Both the position numbers and the translations under genes were made by a program. The notes under the pieces were generated by a model. It had not been told where the DNA came from. It saw only the letters and a program-made list of their open reading frames with translations, and ran no database searches. Below are positions 8,895-18,996 of a DNA stretch of 64,000 nucleotides, in pieces (positions within the stretch are counted from its first letter, which is position 1; every line of letters starts with the position of its first letter). The DNA comes from Desulfofustis limnaeus (GTDB lineage: Bacteria > Desulfobacterota > Desulfobulbia > Desulfobulbales > Desulfocapsaceae): the NCBI RefSeq assembly GCF_023169885.1, contig NZ_AP025516.1, forward strand, positions 3,451,501-3,515,500, given 5' to 3'.

Positions 8895-9863
8895 TTAGAC
8901 GAACGGGTGATAGCAGGCCACCCGGCTCCCTTCGACATCACGCATCTCCGGGAAGCGCTGCCGGCACTCATCGGTCGCCCGAGGACAACGCGGATTGAAG
9001 GAACAACCTGGTGGCGGGTCGATCGGCGACGGCAATTCCCCGGTGAGCACGATCCGCTTCTTCTCTCTGAACGGATCGGCTACCGGCGTCGCCGACAGCA
9101 GGGCCTGGGTGTAAGGATGCCGGGGATGGGCGAAGATCTCATCGCGACGCCCCATTTCGATGGGCACACCGAGATACATGACCATAACCTGATCGGCGAT
9201 ATGTTTGACCACCGACAGGTCATGGCTGATAAATAGATAGGCCAGGTTCAGCTGTTCCTGGAGATCCGCCAACAGATTGAGGATCTGGGCCTGGATCGAG
9301 ACATCGAGAGCGGAAACCGGCTCGTCGAGGACCAGGATCTCCGGTCGCAGCATCAAGGCTCGGGCGATGGCGATCCGCTGCCGCTGCCCGCCGGAAAACA
9401 TATGCGGATAGCGGTCGTACTGCTCCGGCCGCAGCCCGACGAAATCCATCATTTCTTTGGCGGCCCGGCGCCGCTCCGGTTTGCTCAGGGTAGTGTTGAC
9501 CAGCAACGGCTCTTCCAGGGCATGGCCTATTTTCTGCCTCGGGTTGAGCGATCCGTACGGATCTTGAAAGACAATCTGCACCTTCGATTTCAGCCCTCGT
9601 CTGGTCGCCCGTGAAGAGCCGACAATATCGACACCGCAGATGCGCAGGCTGCCCGAAGTCGGGGGTTCGATCATGGTCACCAGACGGGCCAGCGTCGATT
9701 TGCCGCAACCCGACTCACCGACCACAGCCAGCGTTTTGCCGTTCACCAGATCAAAAGAGGCACCGTTCAAGGCCTTGAGCACGGCCTTCGGCTGGAAGGC
9801 CCCGCGGCGCACCTGGTAAAACCGCTTCAGATCGCGGGCCTGCAGGATCGCTTCCTGGCTCAT
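8895..9863 (-). CDS. dppF: Dipeptide/oligopeptide ABC transporter ATP-binding protein (DppF type)
   Basis: A 322-residue ABC ATPase. The ATG at 9863 overlaps the dppD stop as ATGA, which decides the start over an in-frame ATG 23 codons upstream. Walker A GESGCGKS lies near residue 50, the signature FSGGQRQR near 155 and Walker [14 protein letters not shown] near 175. The C-terminal oligopeptide-transporter extension carries the cysteine cluster [17 protein letters not shown], typical of Dpp/Opp ATPases that can bind an iron-sulfur cluster. It is the terminal core gene of dppABCDF. Confidence 0.9.
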   Translation of the reverse strand: MSQEAILQARDLKRFYQVRRGAFQPKAVLKALNGASFDLVNGKTLAVVGESGCGKSTLARLVTMIEPPTSGSLRICGVDIVGSSRATRRGLKSKVQIVFQDPYGSLNPRQKIGHALEEPLLVNTTLSKPERRRAAKEMMDFVGLRPEQYDRYPHMFSGGQRQRIAIARALMLRPEILVLDEPVSALDVSIQAQILNLLADLQEQLNLAYLFISHDLSVVKHIADQVMVMYLGVPIEMGRRDEIFAHPRHPYTQALLSATPVADPFREKKRIVLTGELPSPIDPPPGCSFNPRCPRATDECRQRFPEMRDVEGSRVACYHPFV

Positions 9864-10867
9864 GACGCCTCCTTGTCCTGCCTCTGATGCGGATGGCCAA
9901 GCGGAATACCGTGGTCCAAGGGGTAATGGCACAGCGCCGAACCGAGCTCCGGCGAGGCCGCCGTCGGCTCACTGTCCCGGCACCGATCGGTCGCGTAACG
10001 GCAGCGTGGCGAAAACAGACACCCCTGCGGGCGATCGAACTGGCCGGGAACCACGCCGGCGATGGACGGCAGTTTTTTACTGGCCGCGCGCTCCGGCAAA
10101 GCCGCCAGCAACGCGGCGGTATAGGGATGGTGCGGATTGCTGAACAGCCCTTTGATCTCCTGATGCTCCACCTGCTGACCGGCATACTGGACCAGGACCC
10201 GTTTTGCCGTCTCAGCCACCACCCCCATGTCATGGGTGATCAGTACCAACGCCATGTTGTTTTTTTGTTGCAGGTTCAGCAACAGGTCGAGAATCTGGGC
10301 CTGAATGGTCACATCCAGGGCTGTTGTCGGTTCGTCGGCTACCAGCAGACGAGGGTTGCAGGCAATGGCCATGGCGATCATCACCCGCTGCGACATGCCG
10401 CCCGACAACTGGTGGGGGAACACCGACAACCGTTTTTCCGGCTCCGGTATGCCGACCTGGGTGAGCAGTTCGACGGCCCGCTCCCACCGTTGCCGCCGCC
10501 CCATTTTCAGGTGCGTCTTCAGAGCCTCGGTAAGTTGGAAACCGACGGTGAAACAGGGGTTGAGACTGGTCATCGGTTCCTGGAAGATCATGGCGATCTC
10601 GCGGCCGACAATGGAGCGTCGCTGCCCGCTCCCCATGTTCAGCAGATCTCGGCCGTCAAACCTCATCCGGTCGGCACTGACCTGCGCCGTCCAGGGCAGC
10701 AGCCCCATCAGGGCGAGCATGGCCACGGATTTTCCGGACCCGGATTCGCCGACAATCGAGACCACTTCGCCCTCGCTCAGCGTCAACGACACCCGATCCA
10801 CTGCGGTAAACAAACCTCCGGCGGTCTGGAAGGCGACACTCAGATTCCTGATCTCAAGCAATGCCAT
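9860..10867 (-). CDS. dppD: Dipeptide/oligopeptide ABC transporter ATP-binding protein (DppD type)
   Basis: A 335-residue ABC ATPase. Walker A GESGSGKS is at about 40, the signature LSGGMSQR near 155 and Walker [14 protein letters not shown] near 175, with the switch in [10 protein letters not shown]. The C-terminal [16 protein letters not shown] motif is the Dpp/Opp-specific cysteine cluster. GAGGCGATACC precedes the ATG, 12 bases after dppC. It should pair with DppF as a heterodimeric motor for peptide import. Confidence 0.9.
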   Translation of the reverse strand: MALLEIRNLSVAFQTAGGLFTAVDRVSLTLSEGEVVSIVGESGSGKSVAMLALMGLLPWTAQVSADRMRFDGRDLLNMGSGQRRSIVGREIAMIFQEPMTSLNPCFTVGFQLTEALKTHLKMGRRQRWERAVELLTQVGIPEPEKRLSVFPHQLSGGMSQRVMIAMAIACNPRLLVADEPTTALDVTIQAQILDLLLNLQQKNNMALVLITHDMGVVAETAKRVLVQYAGQQVEHQEIKGLFSNPHHPYTAALLAALPERAASKKLPSIAGVVPGQFDRPQGCLFSPRCRYATDRCRDSEPTAASPELGSALCHYPLDHGIPLGHPHQRQDKEAS

Positions 10868-10879
10868 GGTATCGCCTCG

Positions 10880-11791
10880 CTATGACCGCTTCAATTTCGG
10901 GTCAAGGGCGTCACGAAGGCCGTCGCCCATCAGGTTGATGGCCAATACGGTGAGCAGAATGGCGCAACCGGGCAAGGTCACCACCCACCAGGCGCGCAGG
11001 ATGAATTCCCGCGCCTCGGCCAGCATGGTACCCCATTCCGGTGTCGGCGGCTGTGCCCCCATGCCGAGAAAACCGAGGGCGGCCGCATCGAGGATAGCGG
11101 TGGAAAAGCTGAGAGCGGCCTGGACGATCAGCGGTGCCATACAATTGGGCAGGATGGTGACAAACATCAGCCGCGGGCGGGGCACGCCGATGACCCGGGC
11201 GGCGGTAACGTAATCGCGACTCATCTCACCCATGACGGCAGCCCGGGTCAACCGAACGTAATGAGGTTGCTGGACAATAGCGATGGCGATCATGGCGTTG
11301 ATCAGACTCGGCCCAAGAATGGCCACCAAAACCAAGGCCAGCAACAGGCTCGGGAAGGCCAGGATGATATCCATGAGACGCATGATGGCGGTGTCGATCC
11401 GGCCTCGGAAGAAGCCGGCCACCAGACCGAGCACCACCCCGGAAACCAAAGCGATGGAGACCACCACGCAGCCGATGAACAGCGAGTAGCGGGCACCGTG
11501 GATCAACCGCGAGAGGATATCCCGGCCGACCGCGTCGGTCCCCAGGGGAAACGCCCATGAGCCGCCATCCTGCCAGAACGGCGGCCGCAAAAACGCGTCC
11601 CGGTATTGCTCGTTGGGCAGATGCGGAGCGATGAAATCGGCGAAGATCGCCACGATGATAATGCTCAGGAAAAAGACGAGCCCAAGCACCGCTCCCCGAT
11701 TTTCGCTGAAATAGGCCCAGAACTCGCGGACCAGCGCCAGACGTCCCACCGGGCGATCGTCAGGCACGTGTTGAACGGCAGCCTCCGACAT
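10880..11791 (-). CDS. dppC: Dipeptide/oligopeptide ABC transporter permease (DppC type)
   Basis: A 303-residue permease with the N-terminal OppC segment (REFWAYFSENRGAVLGLVFF) and the binding-protein-dependent transport domain. That domain carries the EAA loop TAARVIGVPRPRLMFVTILPNC. The start at 11791 lies two bases after the dppB stop; the in-frame ATG 49 codons upstream would bury itself in dppB. LGTDAVGRDILSRLIHGAR is the usual OppC family motif. Confidence 0.9.
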   Translation of the reverse strand: MSEAAVQHVPDDRPVGRLALVREFWAYFSENRGAVLGLVFFLSIIIVAIFADFIAPHLPNEQYRDAFLRPPFWQDGGSWAFPLGTDAVGRDILSRLIHGARYSLFIGCVVVSIALVSGVVLGLVAGFFRGRIDTAIMRLMDIILAFPSLLLALVLVAILGPSLINAMIAIAIVQQPHYVRLTRAAVMGEMSRDYVTAARVIGVPRPRLMFVTILPNCMAPLIVQAALSFSTAILDAAALGFLGMGAQPPTPEWGTMLAEAREFILRAWWVVTLPGCAILLTVLAINLMGDGLRDALDPKLKRS

Positions 11792-11793
11792 GA

Positions 11794-12804
11794 CTACTCC
11801 GTATGTCTGATACGCGGATTGATCAGGGCATAGAGCAGATCTACCACGAGATTGACAACCATGACGATCGCCGCGATCAACAGCAGGCCGCCCTGCACGG
11901 ACGGATAATCGCGGCGAAAGATCGAATCGACCATCCACTTGCCGATCCCCGGCCAGGAAAAGATCGTCTCGGTCAAAATGGCACCGGCGAACAACACCCC
12001 CACCTGCAGACCAATCACCGTCACCACCGGGATCAAGGCGTTGCGCAGCGCATGCAGACCGATTACCCGGAACGGACTGAGCCCCTTGGCCCGCGCGGTT
12101 CGGATATAATCCTCACCGAGCACCTCAAGCATTGCCGAACGCGTCTGCCGGGCAATGACCGCCAGGGGAATGGTGGCCAACACGACCGTGGGGAGGATCA
12201 AATGCCGAACAGCTGAAACAAAGGCGCCATCCTGGCCGGACAACAGACTGTCGACGAGCATCAGCCCGGTTACCGGCTCGAAATAATAGAGCAGTGAAAT
12301 TCTGCCGGACACCGGGGTCCAGCCAAGTATCCCGGAGAACAAGATGATCAGCAGCAGCCCCCACCAGAAAATCGGCATGGAATAACCGGTGAGAGCCCCG
12401 GTCATAACCGTATGATCGAAGATCGACCCGCGCCGGACCGCAGCAATCATGCCCGCCGGCAACCCGAGCAGCACGGCGAGTACAATGGCGCAGAGTGACA
12501 ACTCAACCGTTGCCGGAAACAGTGTCATGAACTCCTCCAGCACCGGTTTCCGGGTAATGATGGAGGTGCCGAAATCTCCGTGAATCAACTGATTGAGATA
12601 ATTGCCATACTGAACGATGATCGGCTTGTCGAACCCGAACTCGGCCATCATCCGGGCGTGTCGCTCGGCAGTCATGCCCCGCTCGCCCGCCATCAGCAGT
12701 ACCGGATCGCCGGGTAGCAGACGGATGAAGGTAAAGGCGATAAGCGTGACGCCAAGGAAGGTCGGGATGATAACTCCGATCTTTTTCAGGACATAGGTAA
12801 GCAT
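11794..12804 (-). CDS. dppB: Dipeptide/oligopeptide ABC transporter permease (DppB type)
   Basis: A 336-residue permease opening MLTYVLKKIGVIIPTFLGV, with the DppB hallmark RLLPGDPVLLMAGERG near residues 28-43. The EAA region is YIRTARAKGLSPFRVIGLHA. Six membrane segments are apparent. It pairs with DppC to form the membrane channel and follows the binding-protein gene by 84 bases in the same direction. Confidence 0.92.
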   Translation of the reverse strand: MLTYVLKKIGVIIPTFLGVTLIAFTFIRLLPGDPVLLMAGERGMTAERHARMMAEFGFDKPIIVQYGNYLNQLIHGDFGTSIITRKPVLEEFMTLFPATVELSLCAIVLAVLLGLPAGMIAAVRRGSIFDHTVMTGALTGYSMPIFWWGLLLIILFSGILGWTPVSGRISLLYYFEPVTGLMLVDSLLSGQDGAFVSAVRHLILPTVVLATIPLAVIARQTRSAMLEVLGEDYIRTARAKGLSPFRVIGLHALRNALIPVVTVIGLQVGVLFAGAILTETIFSWPGIGKWMVDSIFRRDYPSVQGGLLLIAAIVMVVNLVVDLLYALINPRIRHTE

Positions 12805-12888
12805 CGGCCCCCGATAACGTGAGGTTTGCTACCGTGACACCGCAGAGACCGGGGCACATGGCCCGGTCTCTGCCTCTGTCATACCAGA

Positions 12889-14487
12889 CTACTTGAGGTC
12901 GACACCATAGAAAATATGGCCGCCGAAGGGGTCGATGCGGAAATCGACAACTTCTTTACGCACCGGCTTGAAGACCACGGAGTGAGCAATGGTGGCCCAC
13001 GGCGCCTGCTCTTTGAAAATGACCTGCGCCTCTTCGTAGAGCCTGGTCCGTTCCGCCACATCGGCGACAACCTTGGCTTGTTGGATCCGGTCTTCGAACG
13101 GCTGATGACACCACTGGGCGCGGTTTGCCTTGCCGACACCATCACAACCGAGCAGTACGGCAAGGAAGTTGTCCGGATCACCGTTGTCTCCGGTCCAACC
13201 GAGCAGGATGGCGCCATCACGATCGATGTCGGTGGAGCGTTTCAGGTATTCGCCCCATTCGTAAGATACGATTTCCGCTTCAACACCGATCTTGGCGAAG
13301 TCGGACTGGATCAGTTCGGCCATACGGCGAGCGTTGGGGTTGTACGGCCGTTGCACGGGCATCGCCCAGATCTTCATTTTCAGGCCGGTGACCCCCTCCG
13401 CCTCGAGCATGGCCTTGGCTTTTTCGGGATCATAAGGGTCATCAACCACGGCATCGTTGTAGGACCAGATGGTCGGCGGAATCGGGTTCTTGGCGACTTT
13501 GCCGGCCCCCTGGAAGACGCCGTCGAGAATGGCCTGCTTATTGATCGCCATGTTCAACGCCTTGCGGACATTGACCTTGTCGAAAGGAGGCATTTTCGTG
13601 TTGTAGGCCAGATAACCGACGTTGAGCCCTTCCTGTTGGAGCAGGTTGATATCGGCATCACTGGCCATGGCCTCGAGATCGGCCGGGTTCGGATACGGCA
13701 TGACATGACATTCCCCGGCTTTCAGCTTCTGGTAACGAACCGAGGCATCAGGGGTAATGGCGAAGACCAGATTGTCGATGGCGGCCTTGCCGGACCAGTA
13801 ATCGGGATTGGCGGCATAGCGGATCACCGCATCTTTCTGGTAGTCGACCAACTGGAACGGACCAGTGCCTACCGGCTTCTGATCGATGACTTCGGGGGTA
13901 CCGGCAGCCATCATCTGATCGGCATATTCCTTGGAAAAAATGGACGCGAAATCCATGCCGAGGTTGGCAATCATCGGCGCTTCCGGTCGATTGAGCACAA
14001 ACGTGACGGTATAATCATCGACCTTGACGATTTCCTTGATCAACTCGGGCATGGACATGGATCCGTAATACTCATAGGTACCGCTGGACACCTTGTGGAA
14101 CGGATGCTCTGCATCGTGCTGGCGCATGAAGCTGAAGATGACGTCATCGGCATTGAAGTCACGGGTCGGAGTAAAATCCTTGGTGGTATGAAACTTCACC
14201 CCCTTGCGCAGGTGAAAGGTGTATTCCTTGCCGTCCTCGGAGACGTCCCAGGATTCGGCCAGCGCCGGGACCACTTTGGTGGTGCCGCGCTCGAACTCCA
14301 CCAGCCGGTTGTAAACGGCGCGGGACGAGGCGTCAAAGGTGGTTCCGGCAGTGTAGAAGGCAGGGTTGAAGCCTTCCGGACTCCCCTCCGAACAATACAC
14401 CAGCGTCTTCGCCTGTACGGCGGCTGCACCGATGACAAGCAGGGACGCTCCACACAACGCAGCAACAAACTGCTTCATGGGTCTCAT
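12889..14487 (-). CDS. dppA: Dipeptide ABC transporter periplasmic binding protein (DppA type)
   Basis: A 532-residue SBP_bac_5 protein. AGGAG lies eight bases before the ATG at 14487, and a signal peptide ends at VQA-KT. The mature opening TLVYCSEGSPEGFNPAFYTAG is close to E. coli DppA, and later segments such as PVGTGPFQLVDYQ and NMAINKQAILDGVFQG fit the same fold. It heads dppABCDF. Some DppA relatives also bind haem or delta-aminolevulinate, so the ligand is not certain. Confidence 0.92.
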   Translation of the reverse strand: MRPMKQFVAALCGASLLVIGAAAVQAKTLVYCSEGSPEGFNPAFYTAGTTFDASSRAVYNRLVEFERGTTKVVPALAESWDVSEDGKEYTFHLRKGVKFHTTKDFTPTRDFNADDVIFSFMRQHDAEHPFHKVSSGTYEYYGSMSMPELIKEIVKVDDYTVTFVLNRPEAPMIANLGMDFASIFSKEYADQMMAAGTPEVIDQKPVGTGPFQLVDYQKDAVIRYAANPDYWSGKAAIDNLVFAITPDASVRYQKLKAGECHVMPYPNPADLEAMASDADINLLQQEGLNVGYLAYNTKMPPFDKVNVRKALNMAINKQAILDGVFQGAGKVAKNPIPPTIWSYNDAVVDDPYDPEKAKAMLEAEGVTGLKMKIWAMPVQRPYNPNARRMAELIQSDFAKIGVEAEIVSYEWGEYLKRSTDIDRDGAILLGWTGDNGDPDNFLAVLLGCDGVGKANRAQWCHQPFEDRIQQAKVVADVAERTRLYEEAQVIFKEQAPWATIAHSVVFKPVRKEVVDFRIDPFGGHIFYGVDLK

Positions 14488-14690
14488 CTCATCTTCTCCT
14501 CTTTTTGATTAGTGTTCTGAACGGGCAGCTGACACCCGTACCCCTCGTTTTTCACCCATTTATGTGTTGGGCACTACAATCATACCGCGCACCTCCCCGC
14601 ATGCACGGCATCTGTGATCATAATACCGCCACCGCCCGAACGCAAGGCATCTCCGGGTCCGGGCTGTGCCGGCCCTGGATACTGGTTGCC

Positions 14691-16010
14691 TCAGCCTTTT
14701 CGTTCCGGGGGCAGGATGAGATTGAGCAGCAACCCGACCAACCCGGCCAAACCGATTTTTTCGATGGCGAAGGTACCGGCGGAAAATTTCATGCCACCAA
14801 TACCGCACACCAGGATCACCGAGACGATGATCAGGTTTCTCGGCGTGGTCAGATCCTTGCCCGATTTGACCAAGGTGTTGATCCCGACCACGGTGATCAT
14901 GCCGAACAGCAGGATCATGATCCCTCCCATGACCGGGGTCGGGATGGTGGCCAGCAAGGCCCCGATCTTACCGATAAAGGAAAGAAAAATGGCACACAGC
15001 GCCGCCCAGGTCATGATCGCCGGATTGAAGGCCCTGGTCAAGGCCACGGCGCCACTCACCTCGGAATAGGTGGTATTCGGCGGACCACCGAGAAACGATG
15101 CGAGCGAGGTGGCCAAACCGTCACCGAGCATGGTGTTTTGGATACCGGGCTCTTTCAGATAATCCTTACCGGTGATCGAACCGATGGCCAGGACATCGCC
15201 AAAATGCTCGATGGCCGGAGCGATCGCCACCGGCACAATGAAAAAGATCGCCGGCCAGCTCCACTCCGGAAACACAAAGCTGGGCATGGCCAACCACGGT
15301 TTATCGGCCACCGGGGCCAGCGAAATGAGGGCCGGTGCGGTCCAGTTCTGCAGGGCCCCGGGGTCAAACGAGGCCTGCAGGGCGGCGCTGATACCGGTAA
15401 CATCAAGAATCACCGCGCTCAGATAACCGGCACAGATGCCGCAAAGGATCGGGATCAGGCGGAACCAGCCCCGACCGAGAAGGGCGGCCAGAGCGGTGGT
15501 CGCCAAGGAGATGCCGGCGACGATCATCGCCGTGATCTCCGGAACCAGCCAAGCGGAACCATCCCCGGTGCGGCCCAGTGCCATATGCACGGCCACCGGC
15601 GCCAGGACCAGGCCGATCACCATGATCACCGGGCCGGTCACCACCGCCGGCAGGATGCGGTGCAGGATCTCCGACCCAAATATCCGGATCAGGAAACTGA
15701 GCGCCACGTAGAGCAGCCCGGCCGCCGAAAGACCGCACAGCGTTGCCGGTACGCCCCAGGTCTGCACTCCGTAAATGATCGGGGCGATGAAAGCAAAGGA
15801 AGAGGCGAGAAACACCGGCACCTTGCCCCGGGTGATCACCTGAAATACCAGGGTGCCGGCACCGGCGGTGAAGAGGGCGACATTGGGATCGAGGCCGGTC
15901 AGGATCGGCACCAGGACCAAGGCCCCAAAAGCGACAAAGAGCATCTGCAAACCGAGCAGACTGTCCCTCAGGCGAAAATGATAATTTGAATCTTGCGGAT
16001 CTATGGACAT
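14691..16010 (-). CDS. uraA: Uracil permease (UraA/NCS2 family)
   Basis: A 439-residue nucleobase:cation symporter with about fourteen membrane spans. GAGGGGGTAC precedes the ATG at 16010, giving MSIDPQDSNYHF; the longer in-frame ATG lacks support. The transmembrane 10 region FLGGPPNTTYSEVSGAVALTRA carries the family motif, and the earlier acidic site PAIEHFGDVLAIG holds the substrate/proton glutamate region seen in UraA. It follows upp by 66 bases, a classical uracil uptake-and-salvage pair. Confidence 0.92.
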   Translation of the reverse strand: MSIDPQDSNYHFRLRDSLLGLQMLFVAFGALVLVPILTGLDPNVALFTAGAGTLVFQVITRGKVPVFLASSFAFIAPIIYGVQTWGVPATLCGLSAAGLLYVALSFLIRIFGSEILHRILPAVVTGPVIMVIGLVLAPVAVHMALGRTGDGSAWLVPEITAMIVAGISLATTALAALLGRGWFRLIPILCGICAGYLSAVILDVTGISAALQASFDPGALQNWTAPALISLAPVADKPWLAMPSFVFPEWSWPAIFFIVPVAIAPAIEHFGDVLAIGSITGKDYLKEPGIQNTMLGDGLATSLASFLGGPPNTTYSEVSGAVALTRAFNPAIMTWAALCAIFLSFIGKIGALLATIPTPVMGGIMILLFGMITVVGINTLVKSGKDLTTPRNLIIVSVILVCGIGGMKFSAGTFAIEKIGLAGLVGLLLNLILPPERKG

Positions 16011-16076
16011 GTACCCCCTCCCTGGAATGATAATAACTGACCGTGACGCCGGGATCACAGAACCCCGACACGAATC

Positions 16077-16703
16077 TCATTTGGTGCCGAATATCTTGTC
16101 GCCCGCATCCCCGAGGCCGGGGAGGATGTAGCCGATGTCGTTGAGCCGCTCGTCCACGGACGCCACATAAATCTCCACATCCGGGTGAGCCTCGGTGATC
16201 CGCTTCAACCCTTCGGGCGCGGCCACCAGGAAGAGCCCTTTAATGGCCTGGCACCCTGCCCGTTTCAGGGTCTCGATGGTGGCCAGCAAGGTACCGCCGG
16301 TGGCCAACATGGGATCGAGAATGAGAGCGATGCGTTTATCCATTTCGCTCGTCATCTTGACGTAATACTCCACCGGCTGCAGGGTGGTTTCGTTGCGGTA
16401 ATAGCCGACTACGCTGACCTTGGCGGTGGGGATCATGTCCAGAACACCGTCGAGCATTCCCAATCCGGCCCGCAGGATCGGCACGATGGTGATTTTCTTT
16501 CCCTTTATTTCCTGGACCTCGACCGGACCGGCCCACCCGTCGATAACCTTCTTCTGGGTTTCCAGATCCTTGGTGGCCTCATAGGTGAGCAGGCGGGCAA
16601 CTTCTGAAGCAAGGTCTCGAAAATCCTTGGTGGTGACGTCCTTGACCCGCATCAGACCGAGTTTGTGTTTGATCAGGGGATGGTCGGCGATATGAACGCT
16701 CAT
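16077..16703 (-). CDS. upp: Uracil phosphoribosyltransferase
   Basis: A 208-residue enzyme making UMP from uracil and PRPP. The opening [19 protein letters not shown], the segment [17 protein letters not shown] and the PRPP loop [18 protein letters not shown] are the standard Upp motifs. The C-terminal uracil-binding stretch [18 protein letters not shown] is complete. It is first in the upp-uraA unit. The 208-base gap upstream presumably contains the promoter, but no clear regulatory RNA was recognised. Confidence 0.96.
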   Translation of the reverse strand: MSVHIADHPLIKHKLGLMRVKDVTTKDFRDLASEVARLLTYEATKDLETQKKVIDGWAGPVEVQEIKGKKITIVPILRAGLGMLDGVLDMIPTAKVSVVGYYRNETTLQPVEYYVKMTSEMDKRIALILDPMLATGGTLLATIETLKRAGCQAIKGLFLVAAPEGLKRITEAHPDVEIYVASVDERLNDIGYILPGLGDAGDKIFGTK

Positions 16704-16911
16704 GGTAGGCTCCTTGGCTTTAACTGGTGATGGCAGCGGCTGAAGAAAAGAAAAAACAGGACAAGGGAGAAGCGAAAGGGTGCAGAGAGGTCTGACAGGT
16801 TCGCATCATATTCGATTGATCACCGCAGAAGAGTCAGGTTGGCAACACCTGCTGTTTTTTTATAAGAAAATGGTCTCACTTTGCAAGCCATTTGCCCTCC
16901 GTACCGCCCGT

Positions 16912-17814
16912 CTATTCATCAAGACCTCGAGCCCGCCGGCGAAACATCGGCACGAGCTGGACGATCATGATGCCGAAAAAGATCAGCGAGGCGCCGCCAT
17001 ACTCCCCTGCCCCCAATTGTTCACTGAGAAAGAGGACCCCGGCAAGGGCCGCAAAAACGGTTTCCGAACTGAGAATGATCGCCGCATCCGCTTCGTGGGT
17101 GAACCGCTGACCGACCACCTGCAGGGTAAAACCGATACCGGTGGACAGCAGCCCGGCATAGAGGATGCCAAATAAACCACTTCGAAAATCGGGGAGCGTC
17201 GGCTGTTCGATGATAATCCCAAGGAGCAGGCCGCACAGTCCGCAGACCACAAACTGTCCGCAGGCAACCACCAGCGGCGCCTTGGTGCGAACTGCCATGG
17301 TTCCGACCAGAATGACGTGAAATGCCCAAAACAGGCTGGAGGCGATGACCCAGGAGTCACCGAGCCGCAGATCGAGCCCCTGGGCACCGCTCATGATATA
17401 GGTCCCCACCAGGCAGCAGGCCGATCCGGGCCAGACCGACCAGTGCACCTTCCGGCGCAACAGGAGAAAGGAGATGACCGGCACCAGCGGCACGTATAGG
17501 GCGGTCAGGAAACCGGCGTTGGTCACCGTCGTATGGAAAATGCCGTACTGCTGAAGCGTTGCTCCGGTGAAAAGGATCGTGCCGGTGAGCAGGATACCGA
17601 GCCAGTCGATTGCGGTGAAACGGCGTTCCTGTCGCTGGACGCGACGGTACTGCAGGAGAGCCAGCGGCATGACAAACAGGGCCCCGACCAATGATCGGGC
17701 CCCGGTAAAAGCGATCGCCTGCAGACCGCCCGTGCCGACCTGCTGCACCACGAAGGTCGTTCCCCAGATGACTGCGGTCAACAACAGGAGGGCATTCGCC
17801 TGTAATCGGGTCAT
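16912..17814 (-). CDS. EamA-family DMT superfamily transporter
   Basis: A 300-residue protein with ten hydrophobic segments in two EamA repeats. The first repeat is marked by ANALLLLTAVIWGTTFVVQQVG and GARSLVGALFVMPLAL; the second ends near FAALAGVLFLSEQLGAGEYGG, the usual DMT closing motif. Relatives export amino acids or other metabolites. It starts five bases after the threonine aldolase gene, so the two are probably co-transcribed. A role in exporting an amino acid is suggested only by that neighbour. Confidence 0.85.
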   Translation of the reverse strand: MTRLQANALLLLTAVIWGTTFVVQQVGTGGLQAIAFTGARSLVGALFVMPLALLQYRRVQRQERRFTAIDWLGILLTGTILFTGATLQQYGIFHTTVTNAGFLTALYVPLVPVISFLLLRRKVHWSVWPGSACCLVGTYIMSGAQGLDLRLGDSWVIASSLFWAFHVILVGTMAVRTKAPLVVACGQFVVCGLCGLLLGIIIEQPTLPDFRSGLFGILYAGLLSTGIGFTLQVVGQRFTHEADAAIILSSETVFAALAGVLFLSEQLGAGEYGGASLIFFGIMIVQLVPMFRRRARGLDE

Positions 17815-17819
17815 TAGGC

Positions 17820-18872
17820 TCAGGTCCGCTCGGCAAGAATGGTCCGGAGATCATCGGCAAAACGATCCACCGTTTCCAGGTCACAATCCCAGGAACACAT
17901 GAGCCGGGCTCCCCCCGTCTCCTGAAACACATAGAAGCGCCACCCCCGGTCATACAGCGCCTGCGTCACCCCCTCGTGGAACCGAACAAACAACGTGTTG
18001 GCCTGACGGGGAAAGAGGATCTCCACCTCAGTCAGCGCCCGCAACCGCTCTTCCAGCCGAGCTGCACATCGATTGGCCTGCCGGGCGTTGTCCAACCAAC
18101 TGCCGTCATCCAGCATCCCCACCCAGGGAGCCGACAAAAAGCGCATCTTCGAAGCCAGTTGTCCGGCCTGCTTGCATCGCCGGGCAAAACCGGCGGCCAA
18201 CTCACGATCGAAAAAGACGACGGCATCCCCCACCGCCATCCCGTTTTTGGTGCCGCCGAAACAGAGGACATCGACCCCGCAGTCAACCGTCATCTCCTGA
18301 ACCGAACAGCCGAGGGTCGCCACCGCATTGGCCAGGCGCGCACCGTCCATATGTACCCGCAATCCATGGCGTCGGGCACACTCAGTGAGTTGCTGCAACT
18401 CGTCCAGGCTGTAGACGGTTCCTGCCTCGGTGGCCTGGGTCAGGCTGAGGACTCGTGCTGCCGGGAAATGCACATCATCACGGCGACCGACAATCTCCGT
18501 AACCACCTCGGCGGTCAGTTTGCCTCCACCGCCGTCACCGGTCAGCAACCGGAGACCGCCTCCAAAAAAAGCCGGCGCCGAACACTCATCGGTCTCAATG
18601 TGGGCCAGGCGATGGCAGACGACCGCTTCATACGGCCGGCACAATGACGCCAGGGCCAACGCGTTTCCGGCTGTCCCGTTGAACACGAAAAAAACCGAGC
18701 AGTCGACTCCGAACAGCGCCTGAAACCGTTGAACGGCCTGCTTGGTCCAGTAGTCGTCGCCGTATGCCGCGGCGTGCCCGTGGTTAGCCTCGCTGATCAT
18801 CCGCCAGGTGGAAGGGCAGATGCCGGCGTTGTTGTCACTGGCCAGCTGCTTTCTCGTTTGTCTATCGTCCAT
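17820..18872 (-). CDS. ltaE: Low-specificity L-threonine aldolase
   Basis: A 350-residue PLP enzyme that would split threonine or allo-threonine into glycine and acetaldehyde. AAGGGGAG before the ATG at 18872 supports that start over one 13 codons upstream. The opening LASDNNAGICPSTW and YGDDYWTKQAVQRFQALFG match the family, HMDGARLANA holds the PLP-binding aspartate and CFGGTKNGM holds the Schiff-base lysine. EamA-type exporter downstream by five bases. Confidence 0.9.
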   Translation of the reverse strand: MDDRQTRKQLASDNNAGICPSTWRMISEANHGHAAAYGDDYWTKQAVQRFQALFGVDCSVFFVFNGTAGNALALASLCRPYEAVVCHRLAHIETDECSAPAFFGGGLRLLTGDGGGGKLTAEVVTEIVGRRDDVHFPAARVLSLTQATEAGTVYSLDELQQLTECARRHGLRVHMDGARLANAVATLGCSVQEMTVDCGVDVLCFGGTKNGMAVGDAVVFFDRELAAGFARRCKQAGQLASKMRFLSAPWVGMLDDGSWLDNARQANRCAARLEERLRALTEVEILFPRQANTLFVRFHEGVTQALYDRGWRFYVFQETGGARLMCSWDCDLETVDRFADDLRTILAERT

Positions 18873-18996
18873 GGCGCTCCCCTTTTCGGCTGGTCGAATA
18901 TACCCGCTCACCAGGATTTTGCAAGCTCCGGCTGCCTCCCTAACGGGGAGTCACAACGAAGAAGCGTTCTTTCAGGAAAGGAAACGGGAGGGTCGC

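Noticed and set aside
12916-14508. 530-codon plus-strand open frame opposite dppA
   Set aside because: It is the antisense shadow of a clear binding-protein gene in GC-rich DNA, with no ribosome-binding site or family motifs.
14505-15989. 494-codon plus-strand frame opposite uraA
   Set aside because: The translation is low-complexity (rich in Asp, Gln, Arg, His and Gly) and antisense to an intact permease gene.
16850-16866. Imperfect hairpin followed by a T-run upstream of upp on the plus strand
   Set aside because: No plus-strand gene precedes it, and on the upp strand the T-run is on the wrong side. The stem is short and bulged.
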